Part shown: positions 6,906-15,324 of the stretch, piece by piece | How positions within the stretch are numbered: the first letter of the stretch is position 1 | How the letters are laid out: each line of letters begins with the position of its first letter | Origin: JAFGPL01 sp963781805 | GTDB taxonomy: Bacteria > Bacteroidota > Bacteroidia > Bacteroidales > UBA10428 | Direction: 5' to 3' | Length of the DNA stretch: 64,000 bases | Assembly (NCBI GenBank): GCA_963781805.1 | Contig: CAWAHF010000004.1 | Coordinates: 4,464,001 to 4,528,000 of the forward strand | The notes under the pieces: generated by a model | Databases searched by the model: none | Seen by the model: the letters and a program-made list of their open reading frames with translations, nothing else | What the model was told of the DNA's origin: nothing | Program-made: the position numbers and the translations under genes

Positions 6906-8978
6906 CTAAAACTTCACCCCCAACATCATCTCCACATCCGATTTTACGTTGCCATCAATTTTATCCAGGGCGCTTCCAATTGTTTCGATATTATTGTATT
7001 TTGTGAGGCTGTATCGAAGCCACAAATTGAAATGTCCCGAAGCGTATTTTATCATGCAATACCCACGCATACCTTTGTTGTAGAAAGAGGGCACCGAGTA
7101 AGAATAAGGCAAAGAATTTTCATAGGTATAAATTCGTGAATCATACGAATCGCAATGAAAAAGCGAGTATCTGAGCCATAAGGAAACCGGAAATGTTTCA
7201 CAGGTGAAAATTACATCATGACTTATCAAGTAGCCTGTTTCTTTTGAACCGACCTCATTCACAAAATTGCTTACTTCTAACCTGTTTTTGAACCTTACAT
7301 TACGAAAAACCTGATAAGCTGCGGATATCCTGGTTTTGTTAATGGTATAATCTTTTGTTACCGGAACAGGTAAAGATTCATCATTTTCATTCGATGGTTT
7401 TGTTTCTGATTTATATCTCAGTATAACTTCGAAATTCTTTTTCGGGGTATATAAAATCTGCATTAAGTAGTCCCTGCCCTCTGTCGGTGAATTTGTGTTG
7501 TATCTCAACCAGGGAGATTTGAATGCATCGAAATAGGCAATTAACTTTACATACTTAACCGGATAAATGGTTGTTCCCAGGTAAATTCCCTGTTCGTTGT
7601 TTTTGGAAGTGTATTCCGAAAAAGGATTGTTACGGTAAGCAAAAAAGCCCTTCGAGAAATTACGATACAGTAAGGTGAAAGATGCCAACTCTCCTGTCTG
7701 AACCATGATGCCGTTCAGTGTAGCCCAGTTCTCGTTGCCATAAGAGGTTTCACCAAATATCTCCACATTACGCATTCTATACCTGTAATCTAACCCTGCA
7801 TTAATCAGCGAGGAACCCCGGAAGCTAAAAAGATTGTAAGGTTTATCGGCAGGATTGTAGTTTCCGTTAAATGTATAATTCACAATGGTGGCACCGATTC
7901 TGAATTTTTCATTAATGTACTGAACATTCAAACCTGAGGTAATTTCTTTAACCGAATGAAAATCCTGGATTTCCAAAGGAGTTCGGTGATATCCTGTAGT
8001 CTGATAAGATGAAAATTCATAATCACCGTTGTTAAGGGTATCGGTAATGTTTGCATCTATACCCTTTTTTGAAATAAAGCCGGTGATTTCAAAATTCTCC
8101 ATTTTGAATGTACCGGCCACACCTCTGAAAAACTGATTTTCATCGGACGATGAATATTTTCGGATACCGGTTGTTCTTTTAATCACATCGCTGCTGAAGG
8201 CTGATTTGCCAAATGCAAGTCCGCTGAATAGCGTAAGTCCTTGGCCAAACTGTAGTTGATAATCCCCTATGGTCAGGTTTTTTAAAGGCCCGACATCATT
8301 TACCTGCAAATACCCTGAGTAAAAGTCGAAACCGTTTTTATTGTTTCCGCCAAAAAGGTCTTCCCCGGCATCTTTTTCTGCCTGAAATCCGAATCTTAGT
8401 TTTTCGAGATAATGATAACTATACTTTGCACGAATTTTAAAAGGACTGCCCAGGTATCTGCTTTTATCCGGCTGATATTTTAGGATGGAATCAGAAATTG
8501 TTTCATAGCCAGTTTTTTGTTGTAATGTTCTGGTCATTAGCAGAAAAAGTTCGTTTTTGCCATAGGTTAGTGCATTTTTCAGTTTAAAATCTTTTTTCTG
8601 AGGCACAGACTCCAAGGTAATAAACCTTTTTAGGTAAGATACAAGTTGATTATCGAATCCATAGATATATTGTATTTCGGCGAGAGAGACAATTGGGCCG
8701 GATTTTTTCACATAATCCAGCAGACTCTTGATTTGAAAATCAGTAAGAAATTGAAGCTTTGAAAGCTCGTCGTAGGTGCAGGAGTTCAGATTAATAGGAT
8801 TTTCAGCATAGTAGGTTAGGTCCTCGACAAGACTGGAATAATCCAGCTCGTTTTCATAGTTTTCGGAGATTTCCTCAATCACATTTTCAATTGCTTCAAT
8901 ATCATACGGTTGTTGGGAATACAATATGGAACAAACCGAAATCATATAAACCGCTGCGAATAACCGGTATTGAATCAT
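6906..8978 (-). CDS. Outer-membrane beta-barrel protein with N-terminal helix-hairpin-helix domain
   Basis: A 690-residue exported protein. Residues 1-22 form a signal peptide ending near SQQ. Residues about 55-125 hold two helix-hairpin-helix-like units (NLNSCTYDELSKLQFLTDFQ and GPIVSLAEIQYIYGFDNQLV), the ComEA-type fold. From about 135 to the C terminus the sequence alternates polar and hydrophobic residues with many aromatics and ends in VEMMLGVKF, as in outer-membrane barrels. Proteins of this layout are common and uncharacterised in Bacteroidota. HhH units usually bind DNA, so a role in DNA handling at the cell surface is conceivable but unproven. It stands alone, convergent with the toxin gene. 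Confidence 0.75.
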   Translation of the reverse strand: MIQYRLFAAVYMISVCSILYSQQPYDIEAIENVIEEISENYENELDYSSLVEDLTYYAENPINLNSCTYDELSKLQFLTDFQIKSLLDYVKKSGPIVSLAEIQYIYGFDNQLVSYLKRFITLESVPQKKDFKLKNALTYGKNELFLLMTRTLQQKTGYETISDSILKYQPDKSRYLGSPFKIRAKYSYHYLEKLRFGFQAEKDAGEDLFGGNNKNGFDFYSGYLQVNDVGPLKNLTIGDYQLQFGQGLTLFSGLAFGKSAFSSDVIKRTTGIRKYSSSDENQFFRGVAGTFKMENFEITGFISKKGIDANITDTLNNGDYEFSSYQTTGYHRTPLEIQDFHSVKEITSGLNVQYINEKFRIGATIVNYTFNGNYNPADKPYNLFSFRGSSLINAGLDYRYRMRNVEIFGETSYGNENWATLNGIMVQTGELASFTLLYRNFSKGFFAYRNNPFSEYTSKNNEQGIYLGTTIYPVKYVKLIAYFDAFKSPWLRYNTNSPTEGRDYLMQILYTPKKNFEVILRYKSETKPSNENDESLPVPVTKDYTINKTRISAAYQVFRNVRFKNRLEVSNFVNEVGSKETGYLISHDVIFTCETFPVSLWLRYSLFHCDSYDSRIYTYENSLPYSYSVPSFYNKGMRGYCMIKYASGHFNLWLRYSLTKYNNIETIGSALDKIDGNVKSDVEMMLGVKF

Positions 8979-9205
8979 TGCGGGATAAGGGTTTTATATT
9001 AGTGCGACCACAAGATAATAAAAATCAGTTAAATGTCAATAATTGTAATTAAATTTTTTTGTTTGCATTTCCTTATAAATTATGGAGTTTATTATGAAGA
9101 GGATAATATGAAAACTTTTAAAATATATTTAGTGAATGGGATGTATCCTTGATTACCGGCATAAATTTTGAATATCACCTTAAAGAACATTTAATTCTAA
9201 AAACC

Positions 9206-9823
9206 ATGAAAACTATTTATATCCTAACTCTTGCTTTTATTTTTTGTCTGGGTTCAATAACACTGTCAGCCCAACACACCAAAGAACGGCCTGACAACCT
9301 GGAAAATCAAATACAACATAATCAGCCAGCACCCGACAACCGTCATCACGAAAGGAAAATAACAAAAAAAGAATTGGTTTCAAGAATAAAAAACCTGGAA
9401 GAGACCTATTCGGAACACCTGAATTACTGGGATAAACAGGAGATGCAAAAAGAGATTGATGAAATCCTTTATCTTGTAGATGAATTGCTTCCGGATGAAA
9501 AAATTCCGGTTATTCAACCCATGAATGACGTTGAATTTAATTTATTGAAAAGAAATGTGACTGAAGCTTCTTTTGCTGATAACAAAAAGCAAATCGTAAC
9601 TGCGTCGGCTGTAAATCATTTTTTTGTAGTTATCCAGTTAATCGAGTTGTTGAATATATTTCCGTTCGATGATAACAAACTTGAAATTATCCAGGTTGTT
9701 TATCCAAAAATACTTGACCCGGGAAATAAATATCTTTTATACAACTGTCTTATATTTAGTTCAAGTAAGGAAAAACTGGATAAAATAATTCAGGATATTA
9801 AGATGAAAAGCCGGGATCGGTAG
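9206..9823 (+). CDS. Secreted DUF4476-domain protein
   Basis: The start is placed at the ATG at 9206, because the protein then begins with a clean signal peptide (MKTIYILTLAFIFCLGSITL, cleavage near SAQ); an upstream in-frame start at 9149 would bury it. The mature protein has a charged, His- and Asn-rich linker and a helical region. Residues about 115-200 carry the DUF4476 pattern: MNDVEFNLLKRNVTEASFAD, FPFDDNKLEIIQVVYPKILD and a closing FSSSKEKLDKII. DUF4476 proteins are widespread in Bacteroidota and have no assigned function. The gene stands alone just before the REP/transposase array. Confidence 0.75.
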   Translation: MKTIYILTLAFIFCLGSITLSAQHTKERPDNLENQIQHNQPAPDNRHHERKITKKELVSRIKNLEETYSEHLNYWDKQEMQKEIDEILYLVDELLPDEKIPVIQPMNDVEFNLLKRNVTEASFADNKKQIVTASAVNHFFVVIQLIELLNIFPFDDNKLEIIQVVYPKILDPGNKYLLYNCLIFSSSKEKLDKIIQDIKMKSRDR

Positions 9824-9838
9824 GAGTTTTGAAGTTTA

Positions 9839-10046
9839 ACCTCTACGAGGTAATACATGTTTCTGATTTGAATTTTACAATCATTTATGCCCTACGGGCA
9901 ATTAATTTAGATGGATTAAGAAAATAATTTTTCAGATTAGTCAGACAGGATGAGTTGAAAAGCGGGTTTTTGTGTAATAAATACCGCGTAGCGGTTTAAA
10001 TATTGTAGATAAAATAATATTTTTAATAAATTTTCCCCGTAGGGGA
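9839..10046. repeat. REP-like palindrome array 1
   Basis: Four short palindromes share a TAC or GTA centre: ACCTC-TAC-GAGGT (9839-9851), GCCC-TAC-GGGC (9889-9899), ACCGC-GTA-GCGGT (9983-9995) and TCCCC-GTA-GGGGA (10034-10046). The first two read TAC and the last two GTA, so the array has inverted symmetry. Such hairpins are the usual recognition sites of Y1/RAYT transposases. Confidence 0.85.
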
Positions 10047-10060
10047 TAAACCCTAAATTC

Positions 10061-10531
10061 ATGAAACCAGGTACATTCACACAATTGTATGTTCAGTTAG
10101 TATTCGCAGTTAAAAATCGGGATGCAGTTTTGCACAAGAATATCAGAGACAGAGTGTTTAAATATATCAGTGGCATTGTGACAGAAATGAAACATAAATC
10201 TATAATAGTCAATGGAATATCAAATCATATACACATTTTCATGGGTTTGAATCCTAATGTATCAATTTCAGATACCGTACATGACATTAAAAGGAGTTCG
10301 TCCCTGATGATCAATAATGAGAAATTGTGTCCCGGAAAATTTGCCTGGCAGGATGGTTATGGTGCTTTTACATATAGTCGTTCTCAAATTAATGATGTTT
10401 ATCAATACATTCTGAACCAGGAAGAACATCATAGAAAAACGACTTTTAGGGAAGAATATATTCATTTTCTTAAGAAATTTGAAATTGAATATAACGAGAA
10501 ATTTTTATTTGATTTTTTGGATGATGTTTAA
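10061..10531 (+). mobile_element. Y1 transposase, RAYT/IS200-like, copy 1
   Basis: Encodes 156 residues of the TnpA_REP/IS200 family, a single-strand DNA transposase. The HUH metal-binding motif is NHIHIF (His56, His58). The likely nucleophile is Tyr116 in VYQYILNQEEHH, a pattern typical of Bacteroidota members, followed by FLKKFEIEYNEKFLFDFL. The gene starts 14 bases after the GTA-centred palindrome TCCCCGTAGGGGA. Its stop codon touches the next TAC-centred palindrome, so REP hairpins hug both ends. The reading frame is intact. No tnpB-like gene is present, which fits RAYT or IS200 rather than IS605. Confidence 0.9.
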
Positions 10532-10738
10532 CCTCTACGAGGTAATACATGTTTCTGATTTGAATTTTACAATCATTTATGCCCTACGGGCAATTAATTT
10601 AGATGGATTAAGAAAATAATTTTTCAGATTAGTCAGACAGGATGAGTTGAAAAGCGGGTTTTTGTGTAATAAATACCGCGTAGCGGTTTAAATATTGTAG
10701 ATAAAATAATATTTTTAATAAATTTTCCCCGTAGGGGA
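10531..10738. repeat. REP-like palindrome array 2
   Basis: Same four palindromes as array 1, at 10531-10543, 10581-10591, 10675-10687 and 10726-10738, with no difference seen in the sequence between them. It lies between the two transposase copies. Confidence 0.85.
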
Positions 10739-10752
10739 TAAACCCTAAATTC

Positions 10753-11223
10753 ATGAAACCAGGTACATTCACACAATTGTATGTTCAGTTAGTATTCGCA
10801 GTTAAAAATCGGGATGCAGTTTTGCACAAGAATATCAGAGACAGAGTGTTTAAATATATCAGTGGCATTGTGACAGAAATGAAACATAAATCTATAATAG
10901 TCAATGGAATATCAAATCATATACACATTTTCATGGGTTTGAATCCTAATGTATCAATTTCAGATACCGTACATGACATTAAAAGGAGTTCGTCCCTGAT
11001 GATCAATAATGAGAAATTGTGTCCCGGAAAATTTGCCTGGCAGGATGGTTATGGTGCTTTTACATATAGTCGTTCTCAAATTAATGATGTTTATCAATAC
11101 ATTCTGAACCAGGAAGAACATCATAGAAAAACGACTTTTAGGGAAGAATATATTCATTTTCTTAAGAAATTTGAAATTGAATATAACGAGAAATTTTTAT
11201 TTGATTTTTTGGATGATGTTTAA
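10753..11223 (+). mobile_element. Y1 transposase, RAYT/IS200-like, copy 2
   Basis: Identical in protein to the copy at 10061 (156 residues, HUH at 56-58, Tyr116), and apparently identical in DNA, implying a recent duplication or conversion. The frame is intact, so both copies could be expressed. It is bounded by REP array 2 on the left and the diverged array 3 on the right. RAYT genes are usually single-copy, so adjacent identical copies are atypical. Identity also means short-read assembly could have mis-set the copy number. Confidence 0.88.
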
Positions 11224-11429
11224 CCTCTACGAGGTAATATATATTTCTTATTCTGATTTTTACAATCATTTATACCCTACGGGCAATTATTTTAGATGGA
11301 TTAAAAGAATAATTTTTCAGATTAGTCAGATAGGATGAGTTGAAAAGCGGGTTTTTGTGCAATAAATACCGCGTAGCGGTTTAAATATTGTAGATAAAAT
11401 GAATAATTTAAAAATTTCCCCGTAGGGGA
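11223..11429. repeat. REP-like palindrome array 3 (diverged)
   Basis: A 207-base relative of arrays 1 and 2 with palindromes at 11223-11235, 11275-11283 (shortened by a G-to-A change), 11368-11380 and 11417-11429. Substitutions are scattered over the spacer sequence while three of the four palindromes stay perfect, which suggests selection on the hairpins. The rest of the gap to 11565 holds only a small CCCC/GGGG hairpin near 11492 and the presumed promoter of the next gene. Confidence 0.8.
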
Positions 11430-11565
11430 TGAACTCCATCCATCAATAATCAATCTAACTCAGCCATGTCATGTAAATGTCGCCCCAATGTCGGGGAAAA
11501 ATCAATACATTTGTTTTGTTAGTTTTTAAGTTCACTATAATCTTGTCCAAAATTTTTGATGAATT

Positions 11566-12348
11566 ATGAAACAACCTGATTTAGGTAAAAAGATCTCTGA
11601 ACTTCGAAAAGCGAAAGGTTTAACACAGGAAGAACTTATAGAAAAGTGCAATATCAGTGTGAGGACCCTTCAGCGGATTGAGTCAGGTGAGGTTACTCCC
11701 AGAAGCTATACAGTAAAAATAATCTTTGCCGCCCTGGGATACGACTTTTATAATTCATCAGATGGTTTTTCGGTTTGGTTTGTAAAAACCGGATTGACTA
11801 TTTCATCATGGCTCGGGCAACTTTATAGATATGTATTCGATTTATTCAACTTAAAAACAAACACCATGAAAAAAATAATGATTTTATCGGTTCCATTTTT
11901 GACAGTCTTTTTTATACTGCTCTTCACGGGTATTTATTCTAAAGCACAGGATAAAATTAAAATGCGGGAGAGCTATAATACACTTGTCTCTGACCCTGGA
12001 TTTGTCAGGCAGTTTAATAACGGCCAGATTGATTCTGTTTGCACGAGATACCTCGATAATGCCTGTTTTATGCCGGACCAGTATCCGACCATTTATGGCA
12101 AAGATGATATCCACACCTATTGGCAGCAATTATATAACCGGGGTATACGGTTTACAGATACAAAAGCCACCTTCTCCATTGTTAGCGATTCCATCGCTGT
12201 GGAAAGAGGTACATGGACCGTAAGTGTGAATCAGGTGCTAAATGTATCCGGTATTTATTTGACCCAATGGCATTATGTAAATGGCACATGGAAGATTGAA
12301 AACGATATGAGCAGAACGGAAAATCTTGATGTTGAAGCTAATAAGTAG
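11566..12348 (+). CDS. XRE-type HTH, membrane segment and NTF2-like domain fusion
   Basis: A 260-residue protein with three parts. Residues 5-65 form a Cro/C1-type helix-turn-helix (LGKKISELRKAKGLTQEELI, then SVRTLQRIESGEVTPRSYT). A transmembrane helix lies near 100-122. Residues about 130-255 resemble the SnoaL/DUF4440 NTF2-like fold (FNNGQIDSVCTRYLDNACFM, YWQQLYNRGI, closing YVNGTWKIENDMSR). The layout suggests a membrane-anchored DNA-binding protein with an extracytoplasmic sensor or enzyme domain. An internal Met near residue 100 begins a signal-like sequence (MKKIMILSVPFL), so the C-terminal part may also be made separately as an exported protein. The ligand is unknown. Confidence 0.75.
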   Translation: MKQPDLGKKISELRKAKGLTQEELIEKCNISVRTLQRIESGEVTPRSYTVKIIFAALGYDFYNSSDGFSVWFVKTGLTISSWLGQLYRYVFDLFNLKTNTMKKIMILSVPFLTVFFILLFTGIYSKAQDKIKMRESYNTLVSDPGFVRQFNNGQIDSVCTRYLDNACFMPDQYPTIYGKDDIHTYWQQLYNRGIRFTDTKATFSIVSDSIAVERGTWTVSVNQVLNVSGIYLTQWHYVNGTWKIENDMSRTENLDVEANK

Positions 12349-12374
12349 AAATGTCTTATTGTTTACACAAGGTT

Positions 12375-12385
12375 CGCCTACGGCG
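12375..12385. repeat. Solitary REP-like palindrome
   Basis: CGCC-TAC-GGCG, the same TAC-centred design as the palindromes around the transposases one kilobase to the left. It lies in the convergent gap 12349-12498, which also contains loosely repeated TTTGCG words and otherwise nothing recognisable. Confidence 0.55.
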
Positions 12386-12498
12386 GATAATTTATATTAA
12401 AAACTTTGCGATTTTTGCGTAATACTTAGCGGCCTTTGCGTGAACAGGACTTAATTCGATATTGCAGCTTAAGAAAAGCTGTTCAAGAAATAACTTTT

Positions 12499-13341
12499 CT
12501 AAAACGAGTAACTCAACGAAAAGTGAGCCGAATATCCAAGTATTTTATTTTCGGTGAAAGCCATATCTGCTTTTATTCTTGTTTGGGAAAAACCTACTCC
12601 AAAAGAATAGTTTGAATACTGATACGTTGAAAATCCTGCCCTGGCACAAACATTTTTCAGGAAATAATACTCGGCTCCTGCAATTACCACCCCTTTGGTA
12701 TCAATATTCTTCTCTGCTTCGGTAACCAGCAAAAGCTTTTCATTTAGCTGGTACCCTAATCCCAATTCAAATATCACCGGAATATCTTTGTCTGTAAACT
12801 GTTTGAAAGACGCTCCTGTTGGATTGTAAACATGAAATCCCAGGGTGAGTTTTTCAACAGGTTTGGCCATTAAACCGCCTTCAACTGCAAGCACAGAAAT
12901 ATTACCATAATCCTCAGACTGATATATTCCCAACATATTCAACTGTACCCCGGCAGCAAATTTTTCTCCGAATGATTTTCCAAATGCCAGCGCCATTTTG
13001 CTTTCAAAATATTTTGGATTTCCAAAAATGGCAATATTGGTACCAATGGTTCCGCTTCTGGTGGGAATGGCCATGGCAAACGATTGCAATGAAAACAGCG
13101 ATAAGGCATACTTATTTTCGTAATGAAACCCAAGGGTGAAATTTTCGATATAAGCCAGTCCTGCCTGGTTATGATAGTTTGACCATAAATCAGTCAGCAT
13201 GGTTCCTGCCCCAGACAATCCATTTTCTCTTGCTCCCGATGCAAAATTATCCTGAGAAAATAAGGAGGTATTGGATAGGATTAGAATAAGGATAGCGAAT
13301 ATATTGTTCTTGAATGAATTTCTTTTTGTAATTCTCATCAA
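12499..13341 (-). CDS. PorV/PorQ-like outer-membrane beta-barrel protein
   Basis: A 280-residue exported protein. A signal peptide covers residues about 8-28, with cleavage near LFSQ. The mature start (GARENGLSGAGTMLTDLWSN, then HNQAGLA) matches the N-terminal pattern of PorV/PorQ/UPF0164 barrels, which place a short helix and an NPAGLA-like turn before the strands. The rest is a run of amphipathic strands ending in LSLSYSF, with the aromatic C-terminal residue typical of barrels. It is too short for PorV itself (about 390-400 residues; the true porV is at 47323). Its role is unknown; a type IX-associated or lipid-uptake barrel is possible. Confidence 0.65.
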   Translation of the reverse strand: MMRITKRNSFKNNIFAILILILSNTSLFSQDNFASGARENGLSGAGTMLTDLWSNYHNQAGLAYIENFTLGFHYENKYALSLFSLQSFAMAIPTRSGTIGTNIAIFGNPKYFESKMALAFGKSFGEKFAAGVQLNMLGIYQSEDYGNISVLAVEGGLMAKPVEKLTLGFHVYNPTGASFKQFTDKDIPVIFELGLGYQLNEKLLLVTEAEKNIDTKGVVIAGAEYYFLKNVCARAGFSTYQYSNYSFGVGFSQTRIKADMAFTENKILGYSAHFSLSYSF

Positions 13342-13427
13342 TTAGGTGTTGTTATAATTCAACATGCAATATCCAACATGGGACATTAAATGATGAATAT
13401 AGAAGGTAAATTTTCTGCCTCTCAGAC

Positions 13428-13934
13428 TTAGTTCACCTTAAACTTATACTTCACATTTTTTAATTCTTCATTGGCTTTTACAATCTTGCTTTTCAATCCT
13501 TCTTTGAATATTTTAAGGGCTGTTGATATGTTGTCATCACCAATAGCAAGTATTTGTGCGGCAAGTATTCCGGCATTCTGTGCTCCATTAATACCTACCG
13601 TAGCAACCGGAATACCCGGGGGCATCTGAACAATGGCCAGGAGTGAGTCCATTCCATCCAGCGAAGCATTAATAGGAACTCCTATTACAGGCAGGGTCGT
13701 CATGGAAGCAATAACACCCGGCAGATGCGCTGCCATTCCTGCAGCAGCAATAATAACTTTTATCCCTCTTGCCTCCGCATTTTTGGAAAATTTTTCCACT
13801 TCTTCGGGAGTGCGATGGGCAGAAAGGGCATTGATTTCGAAGGATATTTCAAGTTCATCGAGAATTTTTGCTGCTTTTTCCATCACCGGTAAATCGGATG
13901 TACTGCCCATGATTATGCTAACTTTGGCTGTCAT
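13428..13934 (-). CDS. purE: PurE, N5-carboxyaminoimidazole ribonucleotide mutase
   Basis: Converts N5-CAIR to CAIR in de novo purine synthesis. The 168 residues match class I PurE. The substrate loop IIMGSTSDLPVME (8-20) and the SAHRTPE motif with the catalytic histidine (about 38-44) are present, as is the GMAAHLPGVIASMT block. It is transcribed away from hpt and adk, with about 89 bases between purE and hpt that should contain both promoters. The gene looks ordinary and complete. Confidence 0.96.
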   Translation of the reverse strand: MTAKVSIIMGSTSDLPVMEKAAKILDELEISFEINALSAHRTPEEVEKFSKNAEARGIKVIIAAAGMAAHLPGVIASMTTLPVIGVPINASLDGMDSLLAIVQMPPGIPVATVGINGAQNAGILAAQILAIGDDNISTALKIFKEGLKSKIVKANEELKNVKYKFKVN

Positions 13935-14023
13935 TGTGGCTATTTTTTAGATTTAAATTTATTAGCCTAAAAATAGTCCAATAATTTGTAATTTCGCAAC
14001 GAACTTTTACCTGCAAGGGTATT

Positions 14024-14560
14024 ATGGATAAAATTACTTTACAGAACAAGAATTTTGAGCTATTTATTCCTTATGAAAAAATAGAAAATGCGATTCAGGA
14101 AATTGCTGAAAAGATAAATCAAGATCTTGCAGGTAAAGATGTTATTTTTTTGGGTGTGTTGAACGGGGCATTTATGTTTGCAGCCGGATTGTTAAAAAGA
14201 ATCAACTTTGATTGCAGGATTTCGTTTTTAAAGATGGTTTCGTATCAGGGAGATTCCAGTACCGGAGTGGTTAGAAGGCTTATCGGATTAAATGAAGATA
14301 TTTCAAATAAACAGGTGGTCGTGCTGGAAGATATCGTTGACTCGGGACTTACGGTAGAAAATACGTTGATGCAGCTTAACGGATTTCAACCTGCAGAGAT
14401 AAGAATTGCGTCCTTGCTGCTCAAACCGGCAAATTATCACAACAAATTTAAAGTCAGCTATGTAGGTTTTGAAATACCGAATGATTTTGTTGTTGGCTTT
14501 GGTCTCGATTATAACGGGTACGGTAGAAATCTATTGAATATTTATAAAATGATTAATTAA
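14024..14560 (+). CDS. hpt: Hypoxanthine phosphoribosyltransferase
   Basis: Purine salvage enzyme joining hypoxanthine or guanine to PRPP. It has 178 residues. The PRPP-binding motif VVLEDIVDSGLTVENT lies near residues 106-121. The N-terminal block GVLNGAFMFAAGLLKRI and the C-terminal FVVGFGLDYNGYGRNL purine-binding region are typical. It lies 14 bases before adk and is probably co-transcribed with it, and it is divergent from purE, so three nucleotide genes cluster here. Confidence 0.95.
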   Translation: MDKITLQNKNFELFIPYEKIENAIQEIAEKINQDLAGKDVIFLGVLNGAFMFAAGLLKRINFDCRISFLKMVSYQGDSSTGVVRRLIGLNEDISNKQVVVLEDIVDSGLTVENTLMQLNGFQPAEIRIASLLLKPANYHNKFKVSYVGFEIPNDFVVGFGLDYNGYGRNLLNIYKMIN

Positions 14561-14574
14561 TAAATTTAAGTTGT

Positions 14575-15150
14575 ATGTTGAATATTGTATTGTTTGGCCC
14601 TCCGGGCGCAGGTAAAGGAACACAAGCAGTTAAAATTATAGAAAAGTACAAACTGGTTCACTTGTCAACAGGTGATATACTGAGAAGTGAGTTGGCAGCA
14701 AAAACCACTCTGGGTATAGAAGCTAAAAAATTTATGGATAAAGGGGAACTGGTACCCGACAGTGTTGTAATTGGGATGATTGAATCCAAAATAGATCAGC
14801 AGGCAGATGCAAAAGGATTTATTTTTGACGGATTTCCACGCACCTCAGCCCAGGCAGAAGCGCTGGACAATCTATTGAATAAAAAAGGTACACCAATATC
14901 AATTATGTTGTCACTCGAAGTTGAAAAAGACGAACTTGTGAAGAGATTGCTGGGTCGTGGTCAGGATTCCGGAAGAAGCGACGATCAGGATGTATCCATC
15001 ATCGAAAACAGGATAAAAGTCTATAATTCTGAAACTGCTCCGGTGAAAGGTTTTTATGAAAAGCAGCATAAGCTGCAATCCATTACAGGAATGGGCAGTG
15101 TCGAAGAGATATTCGACAAGTTGTACAATGCGATTGAAAAAGTAAAATAA
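14575..15150 (+). CDS. adk: Adenylate kinase
   Basis: Interconverts ATP, ADP and AMP. It has 191 residues. The P-loop GPPGAGKGTQ (8-17), the AMP site STGDILR and the GFPRTSAQAEAL segment are all seen. The LID is short (LLGRGQDSGRSDDQ) and lacks zinc-binding cysteines, as in the short-type enzyme common in Bacteroidota. It follows hpt closely. About 174 bases without a gene come next, holding repeated AGTACTT words, before obg. Confidence 0.96.
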   Translation: MLNIVLFGPPGAGKGTQAVKIIEKYKLVHLSTGDILRSELAAKTTLGIEAKKFMDKGELVPDSVVIGMIESKIDQQADAKGFIFDGFPRTSAQAEALDNLLNKKGTPISIMLSLEVEKDELVKRLLGRGQDSGRSDDQDVSIIENRIKVYNSETAPVKGFYEKQHKLQSITGMGSVEEIFDKLYNAIEKVK

Positions 15151-15154
15151 GGAA

Positions 15155-15210
15155 GAAGTACTTGAAGTTAGCTAGAGTTTTGAGTACTTAAAGTTTGAAG
15201 TACTTAGAAT
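15155..15210. repeat. Short AGTACTT repeats
   Basis: Three copies of an AGTACTT word lie in the adk-obg gap (near 15157, 15183 and 15200), spaced 26 and 17 bases apart within similar flanks (TTGAAGTTAG, TTAAAGTTTG). AAGTACTT is self-complementary. They look like decayed intergenic repeats; no function is apparent. Confidence 0.4.
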
Positions 15211-15324
15211 TTTTAGTAAAAAGACGATTTAATCAAAAGAATACAATTTATTAAATAGTGGAACTCATATCAGAGAACGAAATAACTTTAGGCACTTTAT
15301 AATCACGGCACTAATTATTTATAC

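Larger units (their letters stand above)
9834..11217. repeat. Exact tandem duplication, two 692-bp units, each a REP array plus transposase gene
   Basis: Units 9834-10525 and 10526-11217 appear identical, including the intergenic arrays and the two 471-base genes. A third, diverged copy of the non-coding array follows at 11218-11430, so the original element had related arrays on both sides. The duplication probably arose by recombination between flanking arrays. An assembly artefact is also possible because the copies are identical. Confidence 0.9.

Noticed and set aside
10268..11157. Minus-strand 65-residue ORFs opposite each transposase copy
   Set aside because: Antisense shadows of the Y1 transposase genes; they repeat only because the locus is duplicated.
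9834..11430. CRISPR array
   Set aside because: The repeated units are long and contain genes, and the short palindromes differ from each other with no regular spacers.
12349..12498. Small gene in the gap between the XRE fusion and the PorV-like gene
   Set aside because: Only degenerate TTTGCG-type words and one palindrome; no frame with plausible content.
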